DNA of 9,162 bases from an uncultured Acetobacteraceae bacterium (lineage in GTDB: Bacteria > Pseudomonadota > Alphaproteobacteria > Acetobacterales > Acetobacteraceae), in NCBI GenBank assembly GCA_937874445.1, contig CALNAL010000310.1, positions 1 through 9,162 of the forward strand, read 5' to 3'. The notes under the pieces are model-generated. The model saw nothing but the letters and a program-made list of their open reading frames with translations. It was not told the DNA's origin and did not search any database. Below are positions 1 through 5,943 of the stretch, piece after piece; positions within the stretch are counted from its first letter, which is position 1, and each line of letters begins with the position of its first letter. Position numbers and translations under genes: made by a program.

Positions 1-209
1 ATCGGCGCTGTCGGCCATCGCCATGGGCGTGCCGTCGGCGGCGTGGATGGCCCAGGCCCGGGCCCCGTTCAGCAGGACCGGCTTGACGTAGGCAATCTGG
101 CTCACGCCCAGGCCGGCCAGCTGCTCGGGGGTGATGTGACGGATGTCGATGCGCACGAGATGCGAAGTCTCGGGGTGCGACGTCTCGGGGAAATCTTCGG
201 TGTCGGTCA
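1..209 (-). CDS. DUF1150 family protein, partial (C-terminal end outside window)
   Basis: Sixty-nine codons are visible from an ATG at 209, and the frame stays open at the left window edge. The readable body contains RIDIRHITPEQLAGLGV, then SQIAYVKPV, then AIHAADGTPMAMAD. This is the pattern of the small DUF1150 proteins (about 75-80 residues) that follow Hsp20 genes in Alphaproteobacteria, so only the last few residues should be missing. A GGGAGAG ribosome binding site lies about 6 nt upstream of the ATG. The gene starts 57 nt after the Hsp20 stop on the same strand, so co-transcription from the heat-shock promoter is likely. The family has no established biochemical function; the association with Hsp20 suggests a role in the stress response. 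Near the N-terminus a 15-bp tandem near-duplication encodes PETSH twice. Confidence 0.8.
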
Positions 210-266
210 TGATCACTCTCCCGGCGGGCGGGATGCCTGCGGCCGTTCCCGTACCGCCCTGTCGGC

Positions 267-728
267 TCAGCCTTCCTTGCTGCCCTCGACCACGGCGCCG
301 TTGCCCGCGTTGGCAGGAAGCGGACGGCGGATCTCGATGGTCTTGACCCGGCTCTCCGGCTGCGGGCGGGCGAGGTCGATGTGCAGCAGTCCGTTGTCGA
401 GCCAGGCGCCGCGGACCTCGATGCCCTCGGCCATCACGAAGGCCCGCTGGAACTGGCGGGCCGCGATGCCGCGATGGAGGAAGATGCGCCCCTCGCTGTC
501 GTCGGTCTGGCGGCCGCGGATCACCAGCTGGTTGTCCTCCTGCGTGATCTGCAGGTCATCCATGGTGAAGCCGGCCACTGCCAACGTGATGCGCAGGGCC
601 GTGGGGCTGACCTGCTCGATGTTGTAGGGCGGATAGCCGTCGGAGGAGGTCTTGGCGGCCCGCTCAAGCATCTGCTCGAGATGGTCGAACCCCAGAAACA
701 ACGGCGATGTGAAGACGCGGGTGGTCAC
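267..728 (-). CDS. Small heat-shock protein, Hsp20/IbpA class (alpha-crystallin domain)
   Basis: A 153-residue cytoplasmic holdase-type chaperone. It would bind unfolding proteins without using ATP and pass them to the DnaK/ClpB system (family knowledge). The alpha-crystallin domain spans roughly residues 33-132. It starts at PPYNIEQ and runs through ALRITLAVAGF and NQLVIRGRQ. The IbpA-type segment GIAARQFQRAF follows (87-97), then the A-x-x-x-NGLLHIDL motif (108-119). A C-terminal tail begins with IEIRRP (131-136), where IEI resembles the I-x-I/V oligomerisation motif. The start chosen is GTG at 728, because AGGAGGAGG lies 7 nt upstream and the protein then has the family's normal length. 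The same frame is open far upstream, but that extension runs antisense to def. DUF1150 follows 57 nt downstream. A sigma-32-like promoter and a structured leader precede the gene, consistent with heat induction. Confidence 0.93.
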   Translation of the reverse strand: MTTRVFTSPLFLGFDHLEQMLERAAKTSSDGYPPYNIEQVSPTALRITLAVAGFTMDDLQITQEDNQLVIRGRQTDDSEGRIFLHRGIAARQFQRAFVMAEGIEVRGAWLDNGLLHIDLARPQPESRVKTIEIRRPLPANAGNGAVVEGSKEG

Positions 729-790
729 GGAGTAGCCTCCTCCTGAAGAGCGAAGCGCCACCGGGCCCCGCCAGGCGGCGACCCGATGGA
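729..790 (-). promoter_or_regulatory. Structured 5' leader of the Hsp20 gene, possible ROSE-like RNA thermometer
   Basis: The leader between the predicted transcription start (about 786) and the GTG start is around 58 nt. It can form a seven-pair stem, CGCCGCC with GGTGGCG (one G-U pair). After that comes UCGCU (749-753), which fits the U(U/C)GCU signature of ROSE elements, four bases before AGGAGGAGG (736-744). In known ROSE thermometers that signature pairs with the Shine-Dalgarno sequence at low temperature. A competing small hairpin, GGAG-GCUA-CUCC, would also cover the ribosome binding site. ROSE elements are known upstream of Hsp20 genes in alpha- and gammaproteobacteria. The pairing here was judged by eye and not folded computationally. 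Confidence 0.45.
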
Positions 791-792
791 GC

Positions 793-822
793 AAATGTGG
801 GCGTTTTCGTCCCTCTTGCAAG
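793..822 (-). promoter_or_regulatory. Sigma-32 (RpoH)-type promoter for Hsp20-DUF1150
   Basis: Read on the minus strand, CTTGCA (822-817) is followed after 16 nt by CCACATTT (800-793). This is close to the RpoH consensus of CTTGAA and CCCCATNT with a spacer in the usual range. It sits about 65-95 bp upstream of the Hsp20 start and points towards it, which is where a heat-shock promoter is expected. The -10 element differs from the consensus at one defined position and the -35 element at one. Confidence 0.65.
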
Positions 823-869
823 GTCTTCCGCCGTTGATCCGCACCCCCGGCCTCGCTACATGACCGGAC

Positions 870-1439
870 ATGGACGCATCCACCCCCACCGATCTCCTCG
901 CGGACTACGCGGGCGCCGAGCTGCTGCCCATCCTGATCGCTCCGCATCCGGGGCTGAAGGCGCGCTGCCGCCCGGTCCGCTCCGAGGACACCGAGCTGGT
1001 GCGCGGCCTCATCCCGCGCATGTTCGCCACGATGTACAAGGCTCCCGGCATCGGGCTCGCCGCCCCGCAGGTCGGGCTCCCGCTGCGCATGGTCATCGTC
1101 GATCTGATGCCCGACGAGCGGCGCGAACCCTACGTGATGATCAACCCCGAGGTGGTGGCCTGCTCCGGGGAGCGGGCCCCCCACGAGGAGGGCTGCCTCT
1201 CGCTGCCCAACCAGTATGCCCAGGTCGTCCGCCCCGCAGTAGTGAAGGTACGCTTCACCGACGAGACCGGCGGCCGGCGCGAGGTGCAGGCCGACGGGTT
1301 GCTCGCCGCCTGCATGCAGCACGAGATCGACCACCTCGACGGCACGCTGTTCGTCGATCATCTCTCCGCCCTCAAGCGCAACATGATCCTCCGCCGCCTG
1401 GCCAAGGAGCAGAAGGCGCTGAAGGAACAGGCCCGCTGA
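870..1439 (+). CDS. def: Peptide deformylase
   Basis: A 189-residue cytoplasmic metalloenzyme that removes the formyl group from the initiator methionine of nascent proteins. All three family motifs are present: GIGLAAPQ (residues 60-67), EGCLS with the metal ligand Cys109 (107-111), and QHEIDH with His151, catalytic Glu152 and His155 (150-155). The ATG at 870 gives about 17 residues before the usual start region (LLPILIAP), slightly more than many homologues have. No other in-frame ATG precedes residue 51. No Shine-Dalgarno sequence is evident in front of this ATG. It is the first gene of an operon with fmt, which starts 2 nt after its stop. Deformylase and formyltransferase act on opposite ends of the same N-formyl cycle, so the pairing is functional as well as positional. 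Confidence 0.96.
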   Translation: MDASTPTDLLADYAGAELLPILIAPHPGLKARCRPVRSEDTELVRGLIPRMFATMYKAPGIGLAAPQVGLPLRMVIVDLMPDERREPYVMINPEVVACSGERAPHEEGCLSLPNQYAQVVRPAVVKVRFTDETGGRREVQADGLLAACMQHEIDHLDGTLFVDHLSALKRNMILRRLAKEQKALKEQAR

Positions 1440-1441
1440 AG

Positions 1442-2371
1442 ATGCGTCTCGCCTTTCTCGGCAGTCCGGATTTCGCCGTTCCGGCGCTGCGTGCGCTGGT
1501 CGAGGCCGGCCACGAGGTCGCCGCAGTGTACTGCCAGCCCCCCCGCCCCGCCGGGCGCGGACAGGCGGTGCGGCCCTGCCCGGTGCAGCGCGCCGCCGAG
1601 CTGATGGACCTGCCCGTGCGCACCCCCGCGCGGCTGCGGCACGATGCCGCCGAGCATGCCTTCTTCGCCGGGCTCGGGCTGGATGCCGCGGTGGTGGCCG
1701 CCTACGGGCTGATCCTGCCGCCGGCCATGCTGGAGGCGCCGCGGCGCGGCTGCCTGAACATCCATGCCTCGCTGCTGCCGCGCTGGCGCGGGGCGGCGCC
1801 GATCCAGGCCGCGCTGCTCGCCGGCGACCCCGAGAGCGGCATCACCGTGATGCAGATGGACGCCGGGCTCGACACCGGCCCGATGCTGCTGCGCGCGGCG
1901 GTGCCGATCACCGGGGCGACCGACGCCACCGCCCTGCACGACGCGCTGGCCAGCCTGGGCGCGCGGCTGATCCTGCGCGCGCTCAACGAGGCCCCTGCTC
2001 CGGTGCCCCAGCCCGCCGAGGGCGCCACCTACGCCCCCAAGCTCACCCGCGAGGACGGCCGGCTCGACTGGACCCGGCCCGCCGAGGAGCTGGCGCGGCG
2101 GGTGCGCGCGCTCAACCCCTGGCCCGGCACCTTCACCACGCTCGCCGGCGCCCCCTTCAAGATCCACGCGGCGCAGGTCGTGGCGGAAAGCGACATGCCC
2201 GAGGGCCTCGCCAGCGCCCTTCCGGGCGACACGCTCGACGATGCCCTGCTGATCGCCTGCGGCACCGGCGCGCTGCGGCTGGTCCGCGTGCAGGTGCCCG
2301 GCCGCGCGGCGCTGGACGCCCCGGCCTTCCTGCGCGGCCACGCCGTGCCCGCGCGGACCCGCCTGGGCTGA
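1442..2371 (+). CDS. fmt: Methionyl-tRNA formyltransferase
   Basis: A 309-residue enzyme, the normal family length. It transfers a formyl group from 10-formyltetrahydrofolate to Met-tRNA(fMet) for translation initiation. The N-terminal Rossmann-like formyltransferase domain opens with MRLAFLGSPDFAVPAL. It carries the signature NIHASLLPRWRGAAPIQ, with catalytic Asn106 and His108, and MDAGLDTGPML with Asp144. These positions match the numbering of the well-studied E. coli enzyme. The C-terminal tRNA-binding OB-like domain begins around residue 200 (KLTREDGRLDW) and includes LNPWPGTFT. The ATG lies 2 nt after the def stop (TGA-AG-ATG), with AAGGAACAGG inside the end of def as a possible ribosome binding site. 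The stop is 1 nt before truA. Translational coupling through all three genes is likely. Confidence 0.97.
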   Translation: MRLAFLGSPDFAVPALRALVEAGHEVAAVYCQPPRPAGRGQAVRPCPVQRAAELMDLPVRTPARLRHDAAEHAFFAGLGLDAAVVAAYGLILPPAMLEAPRRGCLNIHASLLPRWRGAAPIQAALLAGDPESGITVMQMDAGLDTGPMLLRAAVPITGATDATALHDALASLGARLILRALNEAPAPVPQPAEGATYAPKLTREDGRLDWTRPAEELARRVRALNPWPGTFTTLAGAPFKIHAAQVVAESDMPEGLASALPGDTLDDALLIACGTGALRLVRVQVPGRAALDAPAFLRGHAVPARTRLG

Positions 2372-2372
2372 A

Positions 2373-3131
2373 ATGCCCCTCTACGCGCTGAAGCTGGAAT
2401 ACGACGGCACCGGCTGCGTCGGCTGGCAGTGGCAGGAAAACGGGGTCTCGCTGCAGGGGCTGCTGGAGGCCGCCGCGGCCAGGCTCAACGCGGGGGCGCC
2501 GGTGGCCTCGGTGGTGGCCGGGCGCACCGACGCCGGGGTGCATGCCGAGGGCCAGGTGGCACAGATCGACCTGCCCCGCGAGATCGCTCCGGACCGGCTG
2601 CGCGACGCCCTCAACTTCCATCTCAAGCCGCACCCGCTGGTGGTGCTGGCCGCCGCCCTCGCGCCCGCGGGGTGGAACGCCCGCTTCTCGGCGATCGGGC
2701 GCTCCTACCGCTACCGCATCCTCAACCGCCGCCCCCGTCCCGCGCTGTGGGAGGGGCGGGCGTGGCATGTCGAACATCCGCTCGACGTGGCCGCCATGAA
2801 CGCCGCCGCCGCCTCGCTGCTGGGACGGCACGACTTCACCTCCTTCCGCGCCGCCGCCTGCCAGGCCAAGTCGCCGGTGCGCACGCTCGACCGGCTGGAG
2901 GCACGCCGCACCGGGGAGATCATCGAGGTGGTGGCCGAGGCGCGCTCGTTCCTGCACCACCAGGTGCGCAACATGGTGGGCACGCTGAAGCTGGTGGGCG
3001 AAGGGCGCTGGCCGGTGGACCGCGTGGCCGCCGCGCTCGCCGCCTGCGACCGCAGCGCCGCCGGGCCGACCGCCCCGGCCGAGGGGCTCGCCCTCGTCGC
3101 CGTGCGCTATCCGCTCGATCCCTTCGCCTGA
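2373..3131 (+). CDS. truA: tRNA pseudouridine synthase A (positions 38-40)
   Basis: A 252-residue enzyme that isomerises uridine to pseudouridine at positions 38-40 of the tRNA anticodon arm. Family marks are the opening LKLEYDGTGCVGWQ (residues 6-19), the catalytic motif GRTDAGVHA with Asp53 (50-58), FSAIGRSYRYRI (105-116), GRHDFTSFRA (151-160) and HHQVRNMVGTL (195-205). Length is normal. The ATG follows the fmt stop by 1 nt with no strong ribosome binding site, so it probably depends on coupling. In several alphaproteobacteria dapE follows truA; here the operon ends instead at a block of palindromic repeats starting about a dozen bases after the stop. Confidence 0.96.
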   Translation: MPLYALKLEYDGTGCVGWQWQENGVSLQGLLEAAAARLNAGAPVASVVAGRTDAGVHAEGQVAQIDLPREIAPDRLRDALNFHLKPHPLVVLAAALAPAGWNARFSAIGRSYRYRILNRRPRPALWEGRAWHVEHPLDVAAMNAAAASLLGRHDFTSFRAAACQAKSPVRTLDRLEARRTGEIIEVVAEARSFLHHQVRNMVGTLKLVGEGRWPVDRVAAALAACDRSAAGPTAPAEGLALVAVRYPLDPFA

Positions 3132-3143
3132 AGGCGCGACGGC

Positions 3144-3292
3144 AAGGCAAGGAAGGAAGGCGTTCTTCTTGCGAGCAAGAAGAACCAAGAAAGCTTTATT
3201 CGTTAAGGATTCCGTGCCCGGGGCAGTCGCGGAGCCAAATGAACAAAAGTCCTTTTGCTTCTTTTCCGAAAGGCAAAAGAAGACCTTGCCTT
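3144..3292. repeat. Imperfect inverted-repeat element (about 149 bp), non-coding
   Basis: The ends are a perfect 9-bp inverted repeat, AAGGCAAGG at 3144-3152 and CCTTGCCTT at 3284-3292. Each arm carries its own hairpin. The left one is 3162-3172 paired with 3175-3185 (GTTCTTCTTGC / GCAAGAAGAAC, perfect). The right one is 3258-3282 (CTTCTTTTCC / GGCAAAAGAAG, with one bulged C). Further inside, the left arm reads CTTTATTCGTT and the right arm, in complement, CTTTTGTTCATT, so the two arms are diverged copies of one sequence. The centre (around 3213-3230) is GC-rich and includes GTGCCCGGGGCA. It is less GC-rich than its surroundings and holds no gene. It resembles a dispersed palindromic or MITE-like repeat. 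Part of it could act as a transcription terminator for def-fmt-truA. Confidence 0.6.
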
Positions 3293-3322
3293 TCTTCCCG
3301 GGCAGGGATCCCGAGCCGCCTG

Positions 3323-3360
3323 GAGCGGGAGGCGTTCGCGCGCGCTCACGCCTCCCGCTC
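3323..3360 (+). terminator. Strong GC-rich hairpin between convergent genes, possible terminator or repeat unit
   Basis: GAGCGGGAGGCG (3323-3334) pairs perfectly over 12 bp with CGCCTCCCGCTC (3349-3360); a further T-A pair extends the stem inward. The enclosed 14 nt contain GCGCGCGC. On the plus strand it is followed by TAGCTCTTTATTTCC, which is T-rich but not a clean run of T. It would therefore be a moderate intrinsic terminator for def-fmt-truA. On the minus strand this unit begins with CTAGAGCG, as does the neighbouring palindrome, so it may be a member of a repeat family instead of, or as well as, a terminator. Confidence 0.5.
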
Positions 3361-3377
3361 TAGCTCTTTATTTCCTC

Positions 3378-3420
3378 GCGCGATTCAGACATTTGGCGAT
3401 TCCGCCAAATGTCATCGCGC
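3378..3420. repeat. Extended palindrome next to the DUF3108 stop codon
   Basis: The core is a perfect 11-bp stem, GACATTTGGCG (3388-3398) with CGCCAAATGTC (3403-3413), around the loop ATTC. It is flanked by a second perfect 7-bp pair, GCGCGAT (3378-3384) with ATCGCGC (3414-3420). A 3-nt TCA bulge interrupts one side only. The whole forms an 18-bp interrupted stem in 43 nt. It touches the stop codon of the minus-strand gene, so it may protect or end that transcript, but no T-run follows on the minus strand. The shape and its position between convergent genes suggest a dispersed repeat unit. Confidence 0.6.
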
Positions 3421-3421
3421 T

Positions 3422-4273
3422 CTAGGGCACGGGCGTAGCCTCCCGCAGGACCAGCGTGACGGAGCCCACCCAGCGGGTCTCGAATTTCAGGCGCACGGGG
3501 ATCATGGGGCCGCCGGGCACGGCGCGGGCCAGCCAGGCGGCGCCCTCGTGGGGCTCGCGGGCCCAGTCCGCATCGTCATTGCGGAAGCCGGCGAGCTGAC
3601 GCCCGACGAACCGGCAGAGCAGGGTAGCTCCAAGCCAAGGGCCGGCATCCCCCGGGGAAGGGTGGACGAGGCCCACGGTTTCGGCGCGGATCTCGGTCAG
3701 GCGGCGGCCATCGAATACCAGGGCGACCCCGTCGCAACGGCCGGTGCGGTCAGCCCGGCGCACCAGGGAGGCCGCCGCGCTGAGCATGTCCACCGTGCCG
3801 CCGCGGGACTCCTCGGGAACCGTCTCGCGCTCCCCCTCGTTGGGCGGGTCGAGCTGGCGCACCAGGGGCGCTCCTGCCACGTAGTCGATCAGCGTCCGGC
3901 GGGTATCGCCGCGCAGCGTGCCCCAGGAGCGGAACTGCGCCGGCGCGGGACTGTCGCCGGACCACGCACCGCGCACGTCATCATGCATCAGGCTGCGCAC
4001 GAACACCGACAGCAGGCCCACGGTACTGAAGGAAATCTCGGCATGGTAGCTGTCGCGGTCGATCGCGAAAGCCGATTCCACCCGCATCACCGGCAGGCCG
4101 AGGGCGCTGCCGTCATAGCGGGCCTGCACGCCGGACGTGGCTGCCACGGGACGGACCGCGGCCTCCCCAATCGCGGAAGATGGAGCCGGCGAAAGCGTGG
4201 CCGCCTGCGTCGCCACCGGAGCGGGACGCAACAGCAGGAGGCTCATGACGACGAAGGGCCTGATGCCGGACAT
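3422..4273 (-). CDS. DUF3108-like exported protein
   Basis: A 283-residue protein from the ATG at 4273. The N-terminus is a good signal peptide: MSGIRP, then the hydrophobic stretch FVVMSLLLL, then a likely cleavage site near ATQA-A (about residue 24). It is therefore predicted to be periplasmic. After a Pro/Ala/Ser-rich linker, the folded part begins near VMRVESAFAID (residue 62). It contains TVDMLSAAASLVRR (160-173) and DGVALVFDGRRLTEI (181-195), and near the end PVRLKFETRWVGSVTLVL (259-276). These match the layout of DUF3108 proteins, whose function is unknown. The start is uncertain: an ATG at 4291 and a TTG at 4309 are also in frame, and none has a well-placed ribosome binding site. The stop codon TAG lies inside the CTAGAGCG border of the adjacent palindromic repeat. 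It converges on truA. Confidence 0.75.
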   Translation of the reverse strand: MSGIRPFVVMSLLLLRPAPVATQAATLSPAPSSAIGEAAVRPVAATSGVQARYDGSALGLPVMRVESAFAIDRDSYHAEISFSTVGLLSVFVRSLMHDDVRGAWSGDSPAPAQFRSWGTLRGDTRRTLIDYVAGAPLVRQLDPPNEGERETVPEESRGGTVDMLSAAASLVRRADRTGRCDGVALVFDGRRLTEIRAETVGLVHPSPGDAGPWLGATLLCRFVGRQLAGFRNDDADWAREPHEGAAWLARAVPGGPMIPVRLKFETRWVGSVTLVLREATPVP

Positions 4274-4343
4274 GGACGGGATTGTCGGCATTCCTGTGCC
4301 GTTTTGCAATCTCTTCGGCGATCACGCCCCTGCCAGCCCTGCC

Positions 4344-4384
4344 TGACGTTTCCTCCCGCTTGACGTCCTCCCCCCGCTTGACGT
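4344..4384 (+). repeat. Three phased TGACGT boxes upstream of tRNA-Val
   Basis: TGACGT occurs at 4344-4349, 4361-4366 and 4379-4384, at periods of 17 and 18 bp. The last two copies sit in a longer direct repeat, CCCGCTTGACGTCC (4355-4368 and 4373-4386). The third copy forms the -35 element of the tRNA promoter. The first two could be relics of a local duplication, binding sites for a regulator, or spare -35 elements. No matching -10 was found for them. Confidence 0.55.
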
Positions 4385-4406
4385 CCGCAGCGTCACGCCC
4401 TATCAG
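4378..4406 (+). promoter_or_regulatory. Sigma-70-type promoter for tRNA-Val
   Basis: TTGACG (4378-4383) and TATCAG (4401-4406) are separated by exactly 17 bp, and they point at the tRNA whose 5' end is at 4420. The expected start is near 4413, giving a very short leader for RNase P to remove. The -10 element lies in the loop of a small inverted repeat, CGCCC-TATCA-GGGCG (4396-4410). The GC-rich sequence between the -10 and the start resembles a stringent-response discriminator, as is usual for stable RNA promoters. Confidence 0.7.
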
Positions 4407-4419
4407 GGCGCCCTCGGTC

Positions 4420-4494
4420 GGGCGCGTAGCTCAGCGGGAGAGCATTCGCTTCACACGCGAAGGGTCACAGGTTCAATCCCTGTCGCGCCCACCA
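4420..4494 (+). tRNA. tRNA-Val (anticodon CAC)
   Basis: A complete 75-nt cloverleaf including an encoded CCA end. The acceptor stem is GGGCGCG with CGCGCCC (perfect, 7 bp), followed by discriminator A and CCA at 4492-4494. The D arm is GCTC/GAGC around AGCGGGA. The anticodon stem is TTCGC/GCGAA (4445-4449 and 4457-4461) with loop TTCACAC, placing anticodon CAC at 4452-4454, which reads GUG valine codons. The T arm is ACAGG/CCTGT around TTCAATC. It has its own promoter. It runs head-on towards the end of the glycosyltransferase gene, whose stop is only 16 nt away, and no clear terminator is visible between them. Confidence 0.97.
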
Positions 4495-4510
4495 TTCCTT
4501 CCGATCGATC

Positions 4511-5917
4511 CTATTTCCGGGTAGCCGGCTTGGCCGTGCCCTTGCGGCTGCGCGGCGCCGCTGCCTTGCGCACGGGGGTCTTGGCCCCAGAGGCCTTTCC
4601 GCCGGAAGCCTTCCCCGCAGCTGCCTTGCGGGCCGCGGGCTTCTCCGCGGCGGCCGGCGCGGCCTCGGCCACCGGCCCACGCGCCGCCACCGGCACCGGG
4701 TGCGCCGCCACGATCTTCGCGATATGCGCGCAGAAGGTATCGAGATGCGTCTCCAGGTCGAGGTTCGCCTCGGCATAGGCGCGGGCGCCCTTGCGCAGCC
4801 GGTGGTTCAGCCGCGTATCCTCCAGCAGCTCCAGCACGTTGCGCGCCAGCGCCTGGGAATCGAGCGGCGGGGTCAGCCGGCCGTTGCGGCCCTCCTCGAT
4901 GAACTCGCGCACCGGGTCCACGGCGGCCGCCACGATCGGGGTGCCGCAGGCCAGGGCCTCGCGCAGCGACCAGGAGGCGACGAAAGGGTAGGTCATGTAG
5001 CAATGCGCGTCGGAGCGCTGCATCAGGCGCAGGTAGTCCGGATAGGGCAGCTGCCCCGGCAGCAGCACGCGGCTTTCGTCGTATTTCCCGGCCAGTTCCT
5101 GCAGGTAGTGCTCGCGCCAGGACCCGCCGGCGAAACGCGGGCCGTAGCTCACGTCGTCGCCGCCCACCAGCACCACCTTGACGTCGGGCCGCTCCGCCAG
5201 CAGCGCCGGCAGGGCGCGCACCATCACATGGAAGCCCCGGTAGGGCTCCAGGTTGCGGCTGACGTAGGTGACGAGCTTCTCGCCCGGCTTCACGTGGAAA
5301 CTGCCCAGGACGAAGTCGCGCCGGGCCGCACCCGGGTCGGGCTTGCAGACGTCGAGGCGCGCGCCCTCCGCCAGCAGGGCGATGTCCCCGCGCGCCCATT
5401 CGGGGTAGCGGGTCAGCTGCCAGGTGGTCGGCGTCTGCCCATGCTGCCCCAGCGCCAGCGCCAGCAGGTTGATGGCGTTCATCGTGCGGATGTGGGGGAA
5501 CTGGGCTTCCCGGGAGGGAAACTCCGGATCGAAGCCCACATCCTGGCCGGTGGTGCTGTAGTAGAACTCGAAATAGCCGAGCACCGGCACACCGGGCCAG
5601 ACGTCCACGACGTCGAGCAGCTCGCCCCAGCCGTGATGCCCGATGATGATGTCGGGGGTGAAGCCCAGGCCGCGCAGGTTGCGCGCGAGCCCGGCCACGG
5701 CCTCGGCACGGCGCATCGCCAGGTCGAGGTCGCGCACCGTGGGATGGAGGTCGGTGCCGCGGACGGGCTTCTGGTAGAAAACCCGCCGCACCCCCGGAAT
5801 CGACATCGGGCTGGGCTCGGAGATGAACACCACATCGTTGCCCGGGTCCTTCAGCAGCCGCCGGATGAGATGAAGGTACTGCCCCGGAAAATTCTGATGG
5901 ACGAACAGATATCGCAC
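4511..5917 (-). CDS. Family 4 glycosyltransferase with a lysine-pentad basic tail
   Basis: A 468-residue, GT-B fold, probably retaining glycosyltransferase. The N-terminal domain starts RYLFVHQNFPGQYLHL, the mark of the Glyco_trans_4_3 type (PF12000), and includes IIGHHGWGELL (91-101) and GYFEFYYSTTGQDVGFDPEF (114-133). The C-terminal Glycos_transf_1 domain has VTYVSRNLEPYRGFHV (216-231), VVLVGGDDVSYG (248-259) and TYPFVASWSLREALACGTP (309-327). As in relatives with SWS-LEA, the first Glu of the E-x7-E motif is not conserved. From about residue 408 the protein becomes a low-complexity Ala/Lys/Arg tail. The start is GTG at 5917, with GAGGGA about 6 nt upstream; the longer open frame overlaps the preceding gene. 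It is the last gene of the apparent glycan operon, 26 nt after the ChW-like gene. The donor and acceptor sugars cannot be told from sequence. Confidence 0.9.
   Translation of the reverse strand: MRYLFVHQNFPGQYLHLIRRLLKDPGNDVVFISEPSPMSIPGVRRVFYQKPVRGTDLHPTVRDLDLAMRRAEAVAGLARNLRGLGFTPDIIIGHHGWGELLDVVDVWPGVPVLGYFEFYYSTTGQDVGFDPEFPSREAQFPHIRTMNAINLLALALGQHGQTPTTWQLTRYPEWARGDIALLAEGARLDVCKPDPGAARRDFVLGSFHVKPGEKLVTYVSRNLEPYRGFHVMVRALPALLAERPDVKVVLVGGDDVSYGPRFAGGSWREHYLQELAGKYDESRVLLPGQLPYPDYLRLMQRSDAHCYMTYPFVASWSLREALACGTPIVAAAVDPVREFIEEGRNGRLTPPLDSQALARNVLELLEDTRLNHRLRKGARAYAEANLDLETHLDTFCAHIAKIVAAHPVPVAARGPVAEAAPAAAEKPAARKAAAGKASGGKASGAKTPVRKAAAPRSRKGTAKPATRK
4553..4642 (-). repeat. Lysine pentad repeats encoding the basic tail of the glycosyltransferase
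   Basis: Residues 426-455 form six consecutive five-residue units that each start with lysine: KPAAR, KAAAG, KASGG, KASGA, KTPVR and KAAAP, followed by RSRKG. Lysines fall at 426, 431, 436, 441, 446 and 451 exactly. In DNA this is a 15-bp periodicity. The pattern resembles the tails of histone H1-like proteins, which bind polyanions. It is not a normal part of family 4 glycosyltransferases. Confidence 0.75.
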
Positions 5918-5943
5918 GCGCGTTCCCTCGACCGGACAGCAGC

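Noticed and set aside
729..1361. Upstream in-frame extension of the Hsp20 reading frame to 1361 on the minus strand
   Set aside because: It is antisense to def and has no homology-like content. It would also skip the strong ribosome binding site and GTG at 728.
797..1441. Upstream in-frame extension of the fmt reading frame on the plus strand
   Set aside because: It overlaps def in another frame. The family start MRLAFLGSPDFAVPAL lies exactly at 1442.
3169..3363. A 64-codon open frame inside the palindrome block
   Set aside because: It has no ribosome binding site, spans several hairpins and shows no protein-like conservation pattern.
3141..3420. CRISPR array
   Set aside because: The repeats are individual palindromes of different sequence. 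There is no regular repeat-spacer pattern and no cas gene.
2429..4363. A 644-codon open frame on the plus strand covering truA and running through the repeats into the DUF3108 region
   Set aside because: It is out of frame with truA and antisense to DUF3108, with Arg/Gly/Ala-rich shadow composition. It is a by-product of high GC content.
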